Assembly: GCF_026914285.1 (NCBI RefSeq)
Contig: NZ_CP113864.1
Coordinates: 2,356,501-2,420,500, forward strand
Source of the DNA: Caldicellulosiruptor naganoensis
GTDB taxonomy: Bacteria > Bacillota > Thermoanaerobacteria > Caldicellulosiruptorales > Caldicellulosiruptoraceae
Direction: 5' to 3'
Length of the DNA stretch: 64,000 nt
This document shows positions 21,421 through 30,264 of this stretch, in pieces. The notes beneath the pieces were generated by a model. It was not told the origin of the DNA. It did no database searches and saw nothing but the letters and a program-made list of their open reading frames with translations. Position 1 is the stretch's first letter, and each line of letters opens with the position of its first letter. A program made the translations under genes and the position numbers.

Positions 21421-21464
21421 TTGACAACTTAACCTCTACTGTATATACTGTATATATACAGTAT
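21421..21464 (+). promoter_or_regulatory. Promoter and palindromic operator of the YtrA-type regulator
   Basis: A near-consensus promoter, TTGACA at 21421-21426 and TATACT at 21444-21449 with 17-bp spacing, is followed by AAAGGAG and the GTG start of the GntR gene. A perfect 20-bp palindrome, ATACTGTATATATACAGTAT (21445-21464), covers the -10 box and start site, with an extra CTGTATATA half-site just upstream. YtrA-family GntR proteins bind such palindromes and repress their own operon, so autoregulation is likely. Confidence 0.8.
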
Positions 21465-21483
21465 CAAAAGGAGCAATGACAAT

Positions 21484-21873
21484 GTGATAAACATAGTTAT
21501 ATCGCAGACATCTAACCAGCCAATATATGAGCAGATAAAAAATCAGATAAAACAGGAAATTTTAAGAGGAAACCTAAAAAAAGGTGATAGTCTTCCGTCA
21601 ATCAGAGTTTTGGCAAAAGAGCTGAATGTAAGTGTTATCACAACAAAAAGAGCGTACGAAGAGCTTGAAAAAGAGGGTTTTATAATTACCGTTCCTGCAA
21701 GAGGCACATTTGTTGCTGATATTGACAAAGAAAAACTTTCTCTTTTCGGTCTTCAAGAAATTGAAAATGATTTAAAACATATTGTCAAGAAGGCAAAAAT
21801 TTTTGGAGTTGATCTTAAAAATCTTTTAGAAATAATTGAAAGACTGTACAGAAGAGAGGAAGATAAAGTATGA
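21484..21873 (+). CDS. YtrA-subfamily GntR transcriptional repressor
   Basis: This 129-aa protein has an N-terminal winged helix (QPIYEQIKNQIKQEILRG, then the recognition region SIRVLAKELNVSVITTKRAY) and only a short helical C-terminal tail. That small size without a ligand-binding domain defines the YtrA subfamily, whose members usually repress a linked ABC transporter operon. The GTG start at 21484 is 10 bases after AAAGGAG. Its stop overlaps the next gene's ATG by 4 bases. The palindrome over its own promoter is the likely binding site. The inducing signal is unknown; cell-envelope stress or peptide antibiotics are known cues for relatives. Confidence 0.88.
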   Translation: MINIVISQTSNQPIYEQIKNQIKQEILRGNLKKGDSLPSIRVLAKELNVSVITTKRAYEELEKEGFIITVPARGTFVADIDKEKLSLFGLQEIENDLKHIVKKAKIFGVDLKNLLEIIERLYRREEDKV

Positions 21874-22748
21874 TTGCTCTGATGGTTAAAAACCTTACAA
21901 AATCGTATAAAAACTTTCGTCTTGAAATACCAGAACTTACCTTAGAAAGCGGCTATATCATGGGACTTCTGGGAAAAAACGGTGCCGGAAAAACCACTTT
22001 GATAAAGTGTATACTTGACCTTGCAAAAAAGGAAAGTGGAGAGGTTTTCATATTCGAAAAGCCTTTTAATTGTGATGAAATTGAGATAAAACAAAGGCTT
22101 GGAGTTGTATTAGAAACTCCAATTTTGCCGGGTCAGTTAAAACCGAAAGATGTAAAAGAGATAATGAAGTCATTTTACAAAAATTGGGATGATAGGCTTT
22201 ACAACAAGCTCTGTGACCTTTTTGAAATTGACCAGAACAAAAAGATAATTCATCTCTCAAAAGGAACTGTGATGAAACTGTCTATCGCTCTAGCTCTATC
22301 TATAAGACCTGACTTTTTGATTTTAGATGAACCAACATCTGGGCTTGACCCTGTTGCAAGGAATCAGTTTGTTGAGATTCTGCAGAGTTTTGTCCAGTCT
22401 GAAGAAAAGGCTGTCTTCTACTCAACTCATATAGTCTCTGATATTGAGAATGTTGCAGACTTTGTGACAATCATAGATAATGGCAAAATCATCTTTTCAT
22501 CATCGCATGAAAGCATTGAAGAGGATTATTGTATAGTAAAAGGACCTGCTTCAGAGAGTAACAAAATCCCACAAAGTATAGTTTTATCTTGTAAAAAAGG
22601 TTCATTTTCGTTTGAAGCTCTTTGCAAAAAGAATGAAATTGAAAAGTTTATTGAGCCAGGCTTTGTTGTTGAAAAACCATCAATTGAAAAGTTCTATGTA
22701 ATGCTTGTGAGAAGGGATGAAAAGGATGAAGTTTTGGAAACTCTATAG
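21870..22748 (+). CDS. ABC transporter ATP-binding protein (YtrB-like)
   Basis: This 292-aa ATPase has Walker A GLLGKNGAGKTTLIK (about 30-45), a signature region HLSKGTVMKLSIALAL, Walker B FLILDEPTSGLDP and the switch His in STHIVSDIE. The signature is LSKGT instead of LSGGQ, common among ABC-2 exporter ATPases. It overlaps the repressor gene by 4 bases and the next permease by about 20-30, so it is the first effector of a regulated operon. Substrate is unknown. Confidence 0.9.
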   Translation: MIALMVKNLTKSYKNFRLEIPELTLESGYIMGLLGKNGAGKTTLIKCILDLAKKESGEVFIFEKPFNCDEIEIKQRLGVVLETPILPGQLKPKDVKEIMKSFYKNWDDRLYNKLCDLFEIDQNKKIIHLSKGTVMKLSIALALSIRPDFLILDEPTSGLDPVARNQFVEILQSFVQSEEKAVFYSTHIVSDIENVADFVTIIDNGKIIFSSSHESIEEDYCIVKGPASESNKIPQSIVLSCKKGSFSFEALCKKNEIEKFIEPGFVVEKPSIEKFYVMLVRRDEKDEVLETL

Positions 22749-23406
22749 AAAAAGTATATATACATCTATTTTGTATTTCTTTCTATACATTATTATTCTT
22801 TGGATAGTTGGTAGCCTATTAAATCCACCAGCATCTGCTACTATATTCTGGGAAGAATATTTATCTTACTTTTTTGTAGCTATTTTTCTTACATTTACCA
22901 TGTTAAATAACCCTTTTACGTCAAATAGTTTTTCGTATGAAATATCTTTGAGTTTGCTTTTGCCTATTAAAAAATGGTAAATTATAATTAGTCGATTTTT
23001 AAAAGATGGATTTTTATTGCTAATATTTCAATTTATTAGTCTGATTGGATATTTATTTATAGTTAATATTGATTCTTCTTACCTTATACATGAGTTTAAC
23101 AGCAAACTTTTGTCATATATATTTACAGAATTTGTTATGATAACAGTTCTTCAGCCTGTTTTTATTGCATTTAGAAAATCAGCTCAAAAAAACTTGTATA
23201 CAATATTTCTTCTGTTTTGTTTTTACTTTGGAGTACCTTTTGTTTTTGCTGAACCTTTGCAAATTTTGTATCATAAAATTAAAATTTTTGAGTCAATATG
23301 GATACTGACAACTTTTTCGCTTGCATATATTGCTGTATTAATGGTTATTTCATATATTATTTCATACAGAATTCTTTCAAACAGTGATTTTCAAAATAAA
23401 TCCTAA
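22726..23406 (+). pseudogene. ABC-2 membrane permease broken by an in-frame TAA
   Basis: The frame from 22717 or 22726 encodes hydrophobic segments up to LLLPIKKW, then meets TAA at 22978-22980, and continues without interruption to 23406 with more membrane helices. The two following permeases share the same landmark, LLPIRRNK and LLPVKRKT, so the stop falls where they have a basic or polar residue; AAA to TAA would explain it. Read through, the product would be about 226 aa, close to its 236-aa and 245-aa paralogues. The downstream half might restart at the TTG at 23017 but lacks an evident ribosome binding site. A sequencing error cannot be excluded. Confidence 0.75.
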
Positions 23407-23422
23407 AGGAGCGAGGTTAAAA

Positions 23423-24130
23423 ATGCTTGTTTACTTTAAATTATTCAAAAAGAATAAGATTATTCCAGGTATTGTTTTTCTTATTTTTCTTTTGTTTATT
23501 GCCCTGCTTATTAATAAAACAGGTAAAATTGATACTTTTATATTTTTTGCAACTATTTATAGCATGTTCGTTTTAGTAATGCTGCTTACAATAAAATCAA
23601 GTTTTTTTGCTCAAAATACAAAACTCCGTGAAATGTATGGCAGTATATCTTATTCTTCTCTGCTTTTTTTACTGCCTATTAGAAGAAATAAGATTGTTAC
23701 TTTGGAGCTTATTTCAGATGTTATTCTAATCTTAATATATATTCTCTTTCTTAACACCGGAATGCTAATCTTAAAAGTGTTTAATTATTCTTATTCATAC
23801 AACTTCAATTTGTTTTTTGTTGGGATTTTTTCTTTTGTACTTATATGGTATTCTATCTATACTATTTTATATTCACTGCTTTACTTTATCAAAAATTCGG
23901 CTTTCCAAACAATCTATAATACTATTATAAACATTGCAGTAATATTATTTGCTTACATACCTTTCTGGTTTGGTCTTCGTCTTTCAGAAATTCATAAAAG
24001 AGAGGAAAAATTTATTACAAATTTATATACAAACCATAAAAGTGCTTTAATAGTCTTATTTGTATCAATAATACTGTTTTTAATTTCATTTATTGTAAAC
24101 AAAGCTGCAATTTACAGGCGAGAAATCTAA
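23423..24130 (+). CDS. ABC-2 type membrane permease
   Basis: About 236 aa with roughly six hydrophobic segments, starting MLVYFKLFKKNKIIPGIV. The upstream in-frame start at 23384 overlaps the previous gene; the ATG at 23423 is preferred because AAAGGAG lies about 11 bases before it. The central LLFLLPIRRNKIV motif is shared with the permeases on both sides, indicating tandem duplication. It probably forms a transmembrane pair with a neighbouring permease and the ATPase at 21870. Substrate is unknown. Confidence 0.8.
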   Translation: MLVYFKLFKKNKIIPGIVFLIFLLFIALLINKTGKIDTFIFFATIYSMFVLVMLLTIKSSFFAQNTKLREMYGSISYSSLLFLLPIRRNKIVTLELISDVILILIYILFLNTGMLILKVFNYSYSYNFNLFFVGIFSFVLIWYSIYTILYSLLYFIKNSAFQTIYNTIINIAVILFAYIPFWFGLRLSEIHKREEKFITNLYTNHKSALIVLFVSIILFLISFIVNKAAIYRREI

Positions 24131-24186
24131 ACTGCATTTTTATAAATTTACAGCGGAAAAGTTATGTATAACGTGAGGTGAAATAA

Positions 24187-24924
24187 ATGCATAAATTTAT
24201 GCCTCATCCCAGTGAGATTAAAATACATCTTTTAATTATCGGATTTTTTACAGTCCTCTGGTTTTGTTTAAATTTCTTTCTGTTAAATGATAATAGCAAT
24301 AATTTTGATAGAAATGCATATTCTGCATTTGTAATTGCATTCTCTCTTCTTATTCCAGTAGTTTTTGTAACTTTTAAAATAGCTTTATTTTTTGATAAAA
24401 GTTATGTAAAATCTAACTATATATTGGATTCTGTTTTAAAATTTTACTTTTTGTTGCCTGTAAAAAGAAAAACAATTGCTTTTTGGATATTTACCAATGA
24501 TATTATTTTTTCATTCTTATACTGCTCTGCCTTTTTTATCTCAAACTTGTTTGCAATTTTTAGCAAACCAAATAGTATTGAATTTAATGTATTTTTGTTC
24601 TTAGTTTCACCACTTGCCACTAACTTATTATTTATTTCTTTGTTTTCATTACTTTATTCTTTTCCGCATTTTGTTAAAAACAAAATGTTAAAATCATTAT
24701 CAGAATTGTTGTATGGGCTATTACCTTTCTTTCTCTTGATTATTCTTATAACAGTATTAGCTTTAGCAGAAACTGCAACAGCATCAAACGACAATTTAAT
24801 AGCATCTATTGTGAATCTGTACAAAAATAGTCTCTGGTCACCAATATATTTGCTGATTTCGATAATTTTGCTCATTAGTTCATACATCGCTGTTTCTGCT
24901 TCATTCTACAGACAGGAGGGGTGA
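24187..24924 (+). CDS. ABC-2 type membrane permease
   Basis: A 245-aa polytopic membrane protein with about six hydrophobic stretches. It shares FLLPVKRKTIAFW with the preceding permeases, so it belongs to the same duplicated family. GTGAGGTG lies before its ATG. With the previous permease broken upstream, this one and the gene at 23423 could form the remaining heterodimeric channel for the ATPase at 21870. Confidence 0.8.
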   Translation: MHKFMPHPSEIKIHLLIIGFFTVLWFCLNFFLLNDNSNNFDRNAYSAFVIAFSLLIPVVFVTFKIALFFDKSYVKSNYILDSVLKFYFLLPVKRKTIAFWIFTNDIIFSFLYCSAFFISNLFAIFSKPNSIEFNVFLFLVSPLATNLLFISLFSLLYSFPHFVKNKMLKSLSELLYGLLPFFLLIILITVLALAETATASNDNLIASIVNLYKNSLWSPIYLLISIILLISSYIAVSASFYRQEG

Positions 24925-24992
24925 TATACAAAAATAGGTGCTTTAAAAATTATAAATAGTGCCTATCAAAAATATGTAAAAAGGAGGCTACT

Positions 24993-25724
24993 TTGTGTAT
25001 GATTCAACTCATTGAACTTACCAAAGACTTTGGAAAAGTCAGGGCGGTTGACAGGCTATCTTTTACCATCAACAAGGGTGAAATCTTTGGGCTTCTTGGC
25101 GAAAACGGTGCTGGCAAGACAACAACTCTCAGGATGCTTGCTACAATGATAAAACCCACACATGGCACTGCTATAATTGACGGGCTTGACATCACAAAAG
25201 AACCTGAAAAGGTAAGAAGAAAGATAGGAATTCTTTTTGGAAGTGAGAGCGGACTATATAGTAGGCTAACTGCCCGGGAGAACATTGAATATTTTGGGCT
25301 CTTACACGATATGAAAAAGAATGAGATTAAAAAGAGGATTGATGAGCTATCTGAAAGCTTTGGAATGCAGGACTATATCGACAAACCTGCCGGAACATTT
25401 TCAAAAGGTATGAAGCAGAAGGTGTGCTTTTTAAGGTCAATAATTCACAATCCAGAAGTGATGCTTTTTGATGAGCCGACAAACTCTTTGGATGTATCAA
25501 GTGCAAAAGAGGTGCATGACTTTATAAGGCTTTGCAAACAAGAAGGAAGGACTATCATTTTTTCAAGCCACACAATGAGTGAGGTCGAAAAGCTTTGTGA
25601 CAGGGTTGCAATAATACACAAAGGAAAGCTTGTTGCAATTGGCACAATTGATGAGATAAAGCAAAGATTTTCTGGTGCAAGCTTTGAAGATGTATTTATT
25701 AGATTGGTAGGTGATAACAGATGA
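24993..25724 (+). CDS. natA: NatA-like ABC transporter ATP-binding protein
   Basis: A 243-aa ATPase with Walker A GLLGENGAGKTTTLR, signature TFSKGMKQKV, Walker B VMLFDEPTNSLDV and switch SSHTMSEVE. The sequence is close to NatA, the ATPase of a sodium exporter first described in Bacillus. AAGGAGG at 24981-24987 serves either the TTG at 24993 or the ATG at 24999. It overlaps natB by 4 bases. The sodium substrate is inferred by family only; many NatAB-like pairs have other cargo. Confidence 0.85.
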   Translation: MCMIQLIELTKDFGKVRAVDRLSFTINKGEIFGLLGENGAGKTTTLRMLATMIKPTHGTAIIDGLDITKEPEKVRRKIGILFGSESGLYSRLTARENIEYFGLLHDMKKNEIKKRIDELSESFGMQDYIDKPAGTFSKGMKQKVCFLRSIIHNPEVMLFDEPTNSLDVSSAKEVHDFIRLCKQEGRTIIFSSHTMSEVEKLCDRVAIIHKGKLVAIGTIDEIKQRFSGASFEDVFIRLVGDNR

Positions 25725-26926
25725 GAATAAATATGAAGCATGTGTGGATTGTGTTTAAAAAAGAGCTCAAAGATGCGTTCAGGGATAGAAAGGCTTTGCT
25801 GGTTGGCATAGTTTTGCCAATGCTGTTTATTCCTGTGATATTTATAATTTCCACAGTCGCTGCAAAATCTGCGTATGAAGTAAAACTGCAGAAAACTCCC
25901 ATTGCGGTACTTGGAAAAGAAAACTCAAAAATGCTAACCCAGATGATTCAAAAATCTGAGTTTCAGATGGTAGATTCCAAAAATCCAAAAAAGGATCTAC
26001 AAGATGGTAATATAAAAGCAGTGCTAATAATCCCAAAAGATTTCGAAAAGCTAATTCTCCAGGAAAAACAGGTTCAGGTGAAGATTTTGACAAATGACGC
26101 TGACATGAAATTTTCAAATGTGGGAAGTATGTTAACTGAAATGATTAACAATCTCTCAAAAGAAATAACAAAAAGAAGACTCATTCAAAAGAATTTAGAC
26201 CCATCAATCATTGAGCCAATTGTGATAAAGAAAGAAAATGTTGCACCGCCGCAAAAACAGTCTGCAACATTTCTATCTTTTCTGCTACCGATGTTTTTAA
26301 CACTGTGGGTTGCTGTTGGTGGTATGAACGCTGCAATTGATATCACAGCCGGCGAAAAAGAAAGAGGAACTTTAGAGCCGCTTCTGACAACAGCTGCAAC
26401 AAGGACATCACTTGTCACAGGAAAGTATTTAGCAGTGAGTTTCATGGCACTTTTGGCCGGTTTTTCTTCTCTTGTAGGAGTAATTGTGTCATTCATTGCG
26501 TTACCAAATGTCCTTGGTAGTGCTCTTAAAAACGGTCCTATACTGGATTACAAAGTATCTCCACTCACAATATTGATTATGCTAATTGTGGTAATCTTGA
26601 CAGCAATAATTTTTGCTGCAATTGAGGTTGCAATTGCAGCATACGCAAGGTCTTTCAAAGAAGGACAGACTTACCTTTCACCTATTAGCATCATTGTTGT
26701 AATCCCACCATACCTTACAATGTACAAGATGCCAAATGAGCTTACAAGTACCTATTTTGTCTTGCCACTTGTGAATGCTATTTCCATACTGAAGGAGCTA
26801 ATTTACGACATTATAAACTTGCAGCACCTTGCACTTTTTGTAGTGTCATCTTTGGTCTACATTGCTATTTCAATAAGTTTTGCATCAAAGATGTTTGAAA
26901 ATGAAAAGGTGCTGTTTAGAAGCTAA
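25721..26926 (+). CDS. natB: NatB-like ABC-2 permease
   Basis: The 401-aa permease has an N-terminal cytoplasmic segment KELKDAFRDRKALL, a first membrane helix (about 27-47), a large extracytoplasmic domain to about residue 180, then five to six helices, with the cytoplasmic motif GEKERGTLEPLL in between. That motif and layout are typical of NatB and related ABC-2 exporters. It follows natA with a 4-base overlap, so the two are coupled, and is closed by a hairpin terminator shared with the converging sugar permease gene. Confidence 0.87.
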   Translation: MRINMKHVWIVFKKELKDAFRDRKALLVGIVLPMLFIPVIFIISTVAAKSAYEVKLQKTPIAVLGKENSKMLTQMIQKSEFQMVDSKNPKKDLQDGNIKAVLIIPKDFEKLILQEKQVQVKILTNDADMKFSNVGSMLTEMINNLSKEITKRRLIQKNLDPSIIEPIVIKKENVAPPQKQSATFLSFLLPMFLTLWVAVGGMNAAIDITAGEKERGTLEPLLTTAATRTSLVTGKYLAVSFMALLAGFSSLVGVIVSFIALPNVLGSALKNGPILDYKVSPLTILIMLIVVILTAIIFAAIEVAIAAYARSFKEGQTYLSPISIIVVIPPYLTMYKMPNELTSTYFVLPLVNAISILKELIYDIINLQHLALFVVSSLVYIAISISFASKMFENEKVLFRS

Positions 26927-26934
26927 AAAAAAAC

Positions 26935-26967
26935 GAGGCTTGTGCAAACTTGTTTAGCACAAGCCTC
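26935..26967. terminator. Bidirectional hairpin terminator between natB and mglC
   Basis: An 11-bp perfect stem, GAGGCTTGTGC (26935-26945) with GCACAAGCCTC (26957-26967), has an 11-base loop. On the minus strand it is followed by a run of nine T's, so it is a strong terminator for the mgl genes. The plus-strand side, ending natB, has a weaker T-rich tail. Confidence 0.9.
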
Positions 26968-26975
26968 TGTTATCT

Positions 26976-27989
26976 TTATCTCCTTGCCAAATACTTTCTT
27001 ATATCAAGAGCAACAGCAACAACTATGATAAGACCTTTTATAATCAGTTGCCAGTATGGATCAACACCAATAAATGTAAGACCATAGTTTATAACACTAA
27101 ATATCAAAACACCTGCCAAAACACCAGGCACTGTTCCAATTCCACCTGTTGTTGAAACGCCACCAACAACGCAGGCTGCGATAGCATCAAGCTCATACAT
27201 GTTACCATAGTTGTTTGTTGCACCACCAGTTCTCGCAGCTTCTAAAACACCTGCCAAGCCATATAAAAGCCCTGCAAACGCATATACAAATATTAATACC
27301 TTTGCAACATTTATACCAGAAACCCTTGCAGCATTGATATTACCACCAACTGCATAGATGCTCTTCCCCATACTTGTTTTGTTTAGTATTACCCACACAA
27401 CTACTGCTACAATTAAAGCGATTATAACAATATACGGGATTGAATACTCACCAGAAATTCCAATATAACCTGTACCTAAGTTTGTAAAGTCAGACCTCAA
27501 ACCACCTATTGGCTGTGAGTTGTTCGGTGGAAGGTTAAAGTACAGTGAGTTTGCGCCATAGATGATTACCATTGAACCTAAAGTTGCAATAAACGGTGGT
27601 AAACTCAAACGCGAAATTACTATACCATTTAAAAGCCCAAACAATAAGGTAATTACAATTGCAATTAATATAGGAACTATCAGTGGAAGCTGTGGAAGGT
27701 TTGGGAAGAACTTTCTTGCATAGTCAGCAGTTTGTAGCATCGACGCTGACACAACAGCAGCTAAACCAACAGCTCTTCCTGCTGACAAATCAACACCACC
27801 GGTAATCAACACTAAGCTCATACCAAGGGCAATTATCGCCCTTGTCGAAGATTGAAGTAATATATCTCTAAAAGACCTCCATGACAGAAACTCAGGATTT
27901 ATAAACGCAATCATAATTATGAGTGCAAGAAGAATAAAGTAAATTGCATTTTGTGACAATATTTGCCTTATTCTCTTTGCCGATGTCAT
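26976..27989 (-). CDS. mglC: Sugar ABC transporter permease, MglC/RbsC type
   Basis: A 337-aa permease of the RbsC/MglC family with about nine hydrophobic helices and the conserved family segments ALGMSLVLITGGVDLSAG (about 56-73) and GGVSTTGGIGT near residue 277. It would form the channel of a monosaccharide importer with mglA and mglB. It is now separated from mglA by a 2.2-kb IS element whose target duplication includes the mglC ribosome binding site (GAGGAGG) and first 12 codons, so the gene itself is intact but its supply of operon transcript must pass through the element. Confidence 0.88.
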   Translation of the reverse strand: MTSAKRIRQILSQNAIYFILLALIIMIAFINPEFLSWRSFRDILLQSSTRAIIALGMSLVLITGGVDLSAGRAVGLAAVVSASMLQTADYARKFFPNLPQLPLIVPILIAIVITLLFGLLNGIVISRLSLPPFIATLGSMVIIYGANSLYFNLPPNNSQPIGGLRSDFTNLGTGYIGISGEYSIPYIVIIALIVAVVVWVILNKTSMGKSIYAVGGNINAARVSGINVAKVLIFVYAFAGLLYGLAGVLEAARTGGATNNYGNMYELDAIAACVVGGVSTTGGIGTVPGVLAGVLIFSVINYGLTFIGVDPYWQLIIKGLIIVVAVALDIRKYLARR

Positions 27990-28006
27990 CTTGAAGTTAA
28001 CCTCCT
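27954..28006. repeat. 53-bp target-site duplication, left copy (IS copy A)
   Basis: The 53 bases immediately left of the IS are repeated exactly at 30202-30254 immediately right of it. Edges are ambiguous by one base on each side. The segment contains the mglC ribosome binding site and start, which shows the ancestral mglA-mglC junction. Long, variable duplications are known for the IS1634 family. Confidence 0.92.
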
Positions 28007-28086
28007 CTTGACTTTGTCAGTTTGAAGCTCAAAAAGCTTGGGAGGACTGGGATTGACAAAATATGGACCTCAATTTTGTCACTACA

Positions 28087-29790
28087 TCATTTGCTAATAC
28101 CAATAAATTCTAAGCCTTCCTCATATGTCATGAAGTTTTTTGGACCCTTTATCTTCATTACATTCAGTATATCTCCAGCTTCTCCCTCAATTTTTTGCTT
28201 TATCAAATATTTCTTCCCTTTTATCTCTATTTCAAAAAAGTTCATTGAATATATTGCTTCCATTATCCTTTCACTACTTATTCCTTTACCTTTTCTCCTC
28301 AAAATATATTCCAATGTCCTTTGCAGTAAAAATGCCAAAAAACATATCACAAAATGTCCTTTTATTCTGCTTTCTGTAAAGTGATATATCGGTCGCACTT
28401 CTAAACAGCTTTTCATTACTCTGAATGACTGTTCTATCTTCCATAAATCGTGATATGCTCCTAAAACCTCTTCTACATCCATATCCTTTTTGCTCGTTTG
28501 AATTGCATAATAACCGTCAAATTTCTCATCTCGTTTTATCGCTTCCTCATCCAATACATATTCTTCTGATTTTGATTTCTTCTTCAAATATTTCCTTGCA
28601 CCTTTCTTTTCTAAGGCTGTTATGCTTCCTTTGTTCTCTAAAAGCTCTTTGGCTTTTCTTACCAATCTCTCTCTGTCTTCTTTGTCTTTCTTGGCTCTCT
28701 TGCTTGAATACGTTATTATCAAATTCTCTTCTATTTTGAACTCTTTACCCTCTTCATCCTTGACAATATTTGTTCTTTCCAATACCTTATATTTGAATTC
28801 ATCACCATAAATTTCTTCAGCATTCAAACATCTTTTGCCATCAAGTCTTTTATATCCTTCTTCATTAAAAACTTCATCTAAAATTTCTTTACTTGCATTC
28901 TTTAATCTGCTTGCTACTATATAGTCGTACCCAGCTTCTTTTATCATCTTTAAATTTATTCTGCTGTTAAGCCCTTTGTCTGCTACTATTATTATCTTAT
29001 CTATACTAAATTTTTCCTTCAGCTTCCTCAGTATCTTTACCATCGTCTTGCTATCTATCGTATTACCAGGAAAAAGTTCATACCCTATCGGTCTGCCTTC
29101 TTTGTCCACCAAAAGCCCTAATACAACTTGCACTTCATTTACCTTGTTGTCTTTGCTAAACCCAAAATTTTTAAGTTCATCCGCTCTACAACTCTCAAAG
29201 TATATTGTCGTCACATCATAAAACACTACATCAACTACCATCTTAAATAAGTCTTTATTTCTCTGATACAGGTATGTCTCTAAATCTTCTTTTACACTGT
29301 CAAGAAAATCTAAACACCTGTACAATTGATTCAAATCTATATCCTCTTCAAATCCAAAATATTTGCTTCTCTGATGATAAGTTCTTAGTTTGCTCATTGG
29401 CTCTATCAATCTCTGTATGGTCATTAAAAAACTTACTTTGTCTACATCAAATTTTATCTTTCTCTCTTTTGCTGCTTTCCCTTTTAAAAACTTATCAATT
29501 TCAAGCTCCTGCCATAACTTTCTGTATACAATGTATCCCCAGTTTTTTACAACTGCATCCGAAATATCTTCTTCAGATTCAATAGTAACAGCTTTTGCAT
29601 TCTCAGTAGTTGTTTCAGCGACAATATCAGATAGTTTTTTTACAATGTTTTTAAAAGCGGGGTCATCTTTGAGAATATCAAGTCTACCAAAGTTAAATAG
29701 TACTCTTTGCTTTACTTTACCATTTTCACGGTAATTTTCGACTAACCTAACATACTGATAACCGCCAGCATTAGTAATTTTGACAAACAT
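28087..29790 (-). CDS. IS1634-family DDE transposase (copy A)
   Basis: The product, about 567 aa from the ATG at 29790 (MFVKITNAGGYQYVRLVENY), matches the IS1634 family of IS4-like transposases. The catalytic triad is visible as D in FYDVTTIYFES, D in IVADKGLNSR and E in KIEQSFRVMK, with the family landmark YELFPGNTIDSKT between. The frame is open to 29829, but 29790 fits the family N-terminus. It differs from copy B at three clustered bases near the C-terminal end (28156, 28181, 28193). The reading frame is intact, so the element may still be active. Confidence 0.93.
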   Translation of the reverse strand: MFVKITNAGGYQYVRLVENYRENGKVKQRVLFNFGRLDILKDDPAFKNIVKKLSDIVAETTTENAKAVTIESEEDISDAVVKNWGYIVYRKLWQELEIDKFLKGKAAKERKIKFDVDKVSFLMTIQRLIEPMSKLRTYHQRSKYFGFEEDIDLNQLYRCLDFLDSVKEDLETYLYQRNKDLFKMVVDVVFYDVTTIYFESCRADELKNFGFSKDNKVNEVQVVLGLLVDKEGRPIGYELFPGNTIDSKTMVKILRKLKEKFSIDKIIIVADKGLNSRINLKMIKEAGYDYIVASRLKNASKEILDEVFNEEGYKRLDGKRCLNAEEIYGDEFKYKVLERTNIVKDEEGKEFKIEENLIITYSSKRAKKDKEDRERLVRKAKELLENKGSITALEKKGARKYLKKKSKSEEYVLDEEAIKRDEKFDGYYAIQTSKKDMDVEEVLGAYHDLWKIEQSFRVMKSCLEVRPIYHFTESRIKGHFVICFLAFLLQRTLEYILRRKGKGISSERIMEAIYSMNFFEIEIKGKKYLIKQKIEGEAGDILNVMKIKGPKNFMTYEEGLEFIGISK

Positions 29791-30201
29791 ATGGCAACTC
29801 CTTGAAGATAGTTTGTTATATTGTACCACAAAATATTTAAAAAGTCAAGCAAATTCAGTATATATTAAGCTAAAATTTGTCCCTACATTTTTTAAAATTT
29901 TTTATTTTTCTCTTCTTGAAACCCGCATAAATTAAGACTTTGTTATTTTTTGTTAGCTCAAAAACACCTCTTAACTGACAAAGTCAAGAATTTTGACAAA
30001 CATATGGCAACTCCTTGAAGATAGTTTGTTATATTGTACCACAAAATATTTAAAAAGTCAAGCAAATTCAGTATATATTAAGCTAAAATTTGTCCCTACA
30101 TTTTTTAAAATTTTTTATTTTTCTCTTCTTGAAACCCGCATAAATTAAGACTTTGTTATTTTTTGTTAGCTCAAAAACACCTCTTAACTGACAAAGTCAA
30201 G
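29776..30201. repeat. Tandem 213-bp duplication of the IS right end
   Basis: Bases 29776-29988 are repeated directly at 29989-30201. The unit begins just inside the transposase gene (including its start codon) and ends with the terminal inverted repeat. Copy B has only one such unit. The second unit therefore gives copy A two right ends in the same orientation and two copies of the transposase promoter region. Confidence 0.93.
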
Positions 30202-30237
30202 TGACAATATTTGCCTTATTCTCTTTGCCGATGTCAT
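30184..30237 (-). pseudogene. Orphan mglC start fused to the IS end
   Basis: The right target duplication keeps the mglC ribosome binding site, ATG and first 12 codons directly after mglA. The frame runs five codons into the IS inverted repeat and stops, giving a 17-codon peptide. It is a scar of the insertion and not expected to have a function, though ribosomes may still initiate here after mglA. Confidence 0.7.
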
Positions 30238-30254
30238 CTTGAAGTTAACCTCCT
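30202..30254. repeat. 53-bp target-site duplication, right copy (IS copy A)
   Basis: Exact copy of 27954-28006 on the other side of the element, ending 10 bases before the mglA stop codon at 30265. See the left copy. Confidence 0.92.
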
Positions 30255-30264
30255 CAGAAATAAT

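Larger units (their letters stand above)
28007..30201 (-). mobile_element. IS1634-family insertion sequence, copy A, with a duplicated right end
   Basis: The element is bounded by perfect 16-bp inverted repeats, CTTGACTTTGTCAGTT at 28007-28022 and its complement ending at 30201. Copy B at 51707-53688 is 1982 bp. Copy A matches it over 28007-29988 with three base differences and then carries an extra 213 bp, a second copy of its own right end. It encodes one DDE transposase on the minus strand and is flanked by a 53-bp direct repeat. It sits in the intergenic gap of the mgl operon in the same orientation as the sugar genes. Confidence 0.93.

Noticed and set aside
21240-21479. Plus-strand frame of 79 codons before the GntR gene
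   Set aside because: It passes through the promoter and operator, has no ribosome binding site, and encodes no recognisable protein.
28140-29734. Plus-strand frames across IS copy A (and the same across copy B)
   Set aside because: They are antisense to the transposase, repeated in both copies only because the element is repeated.
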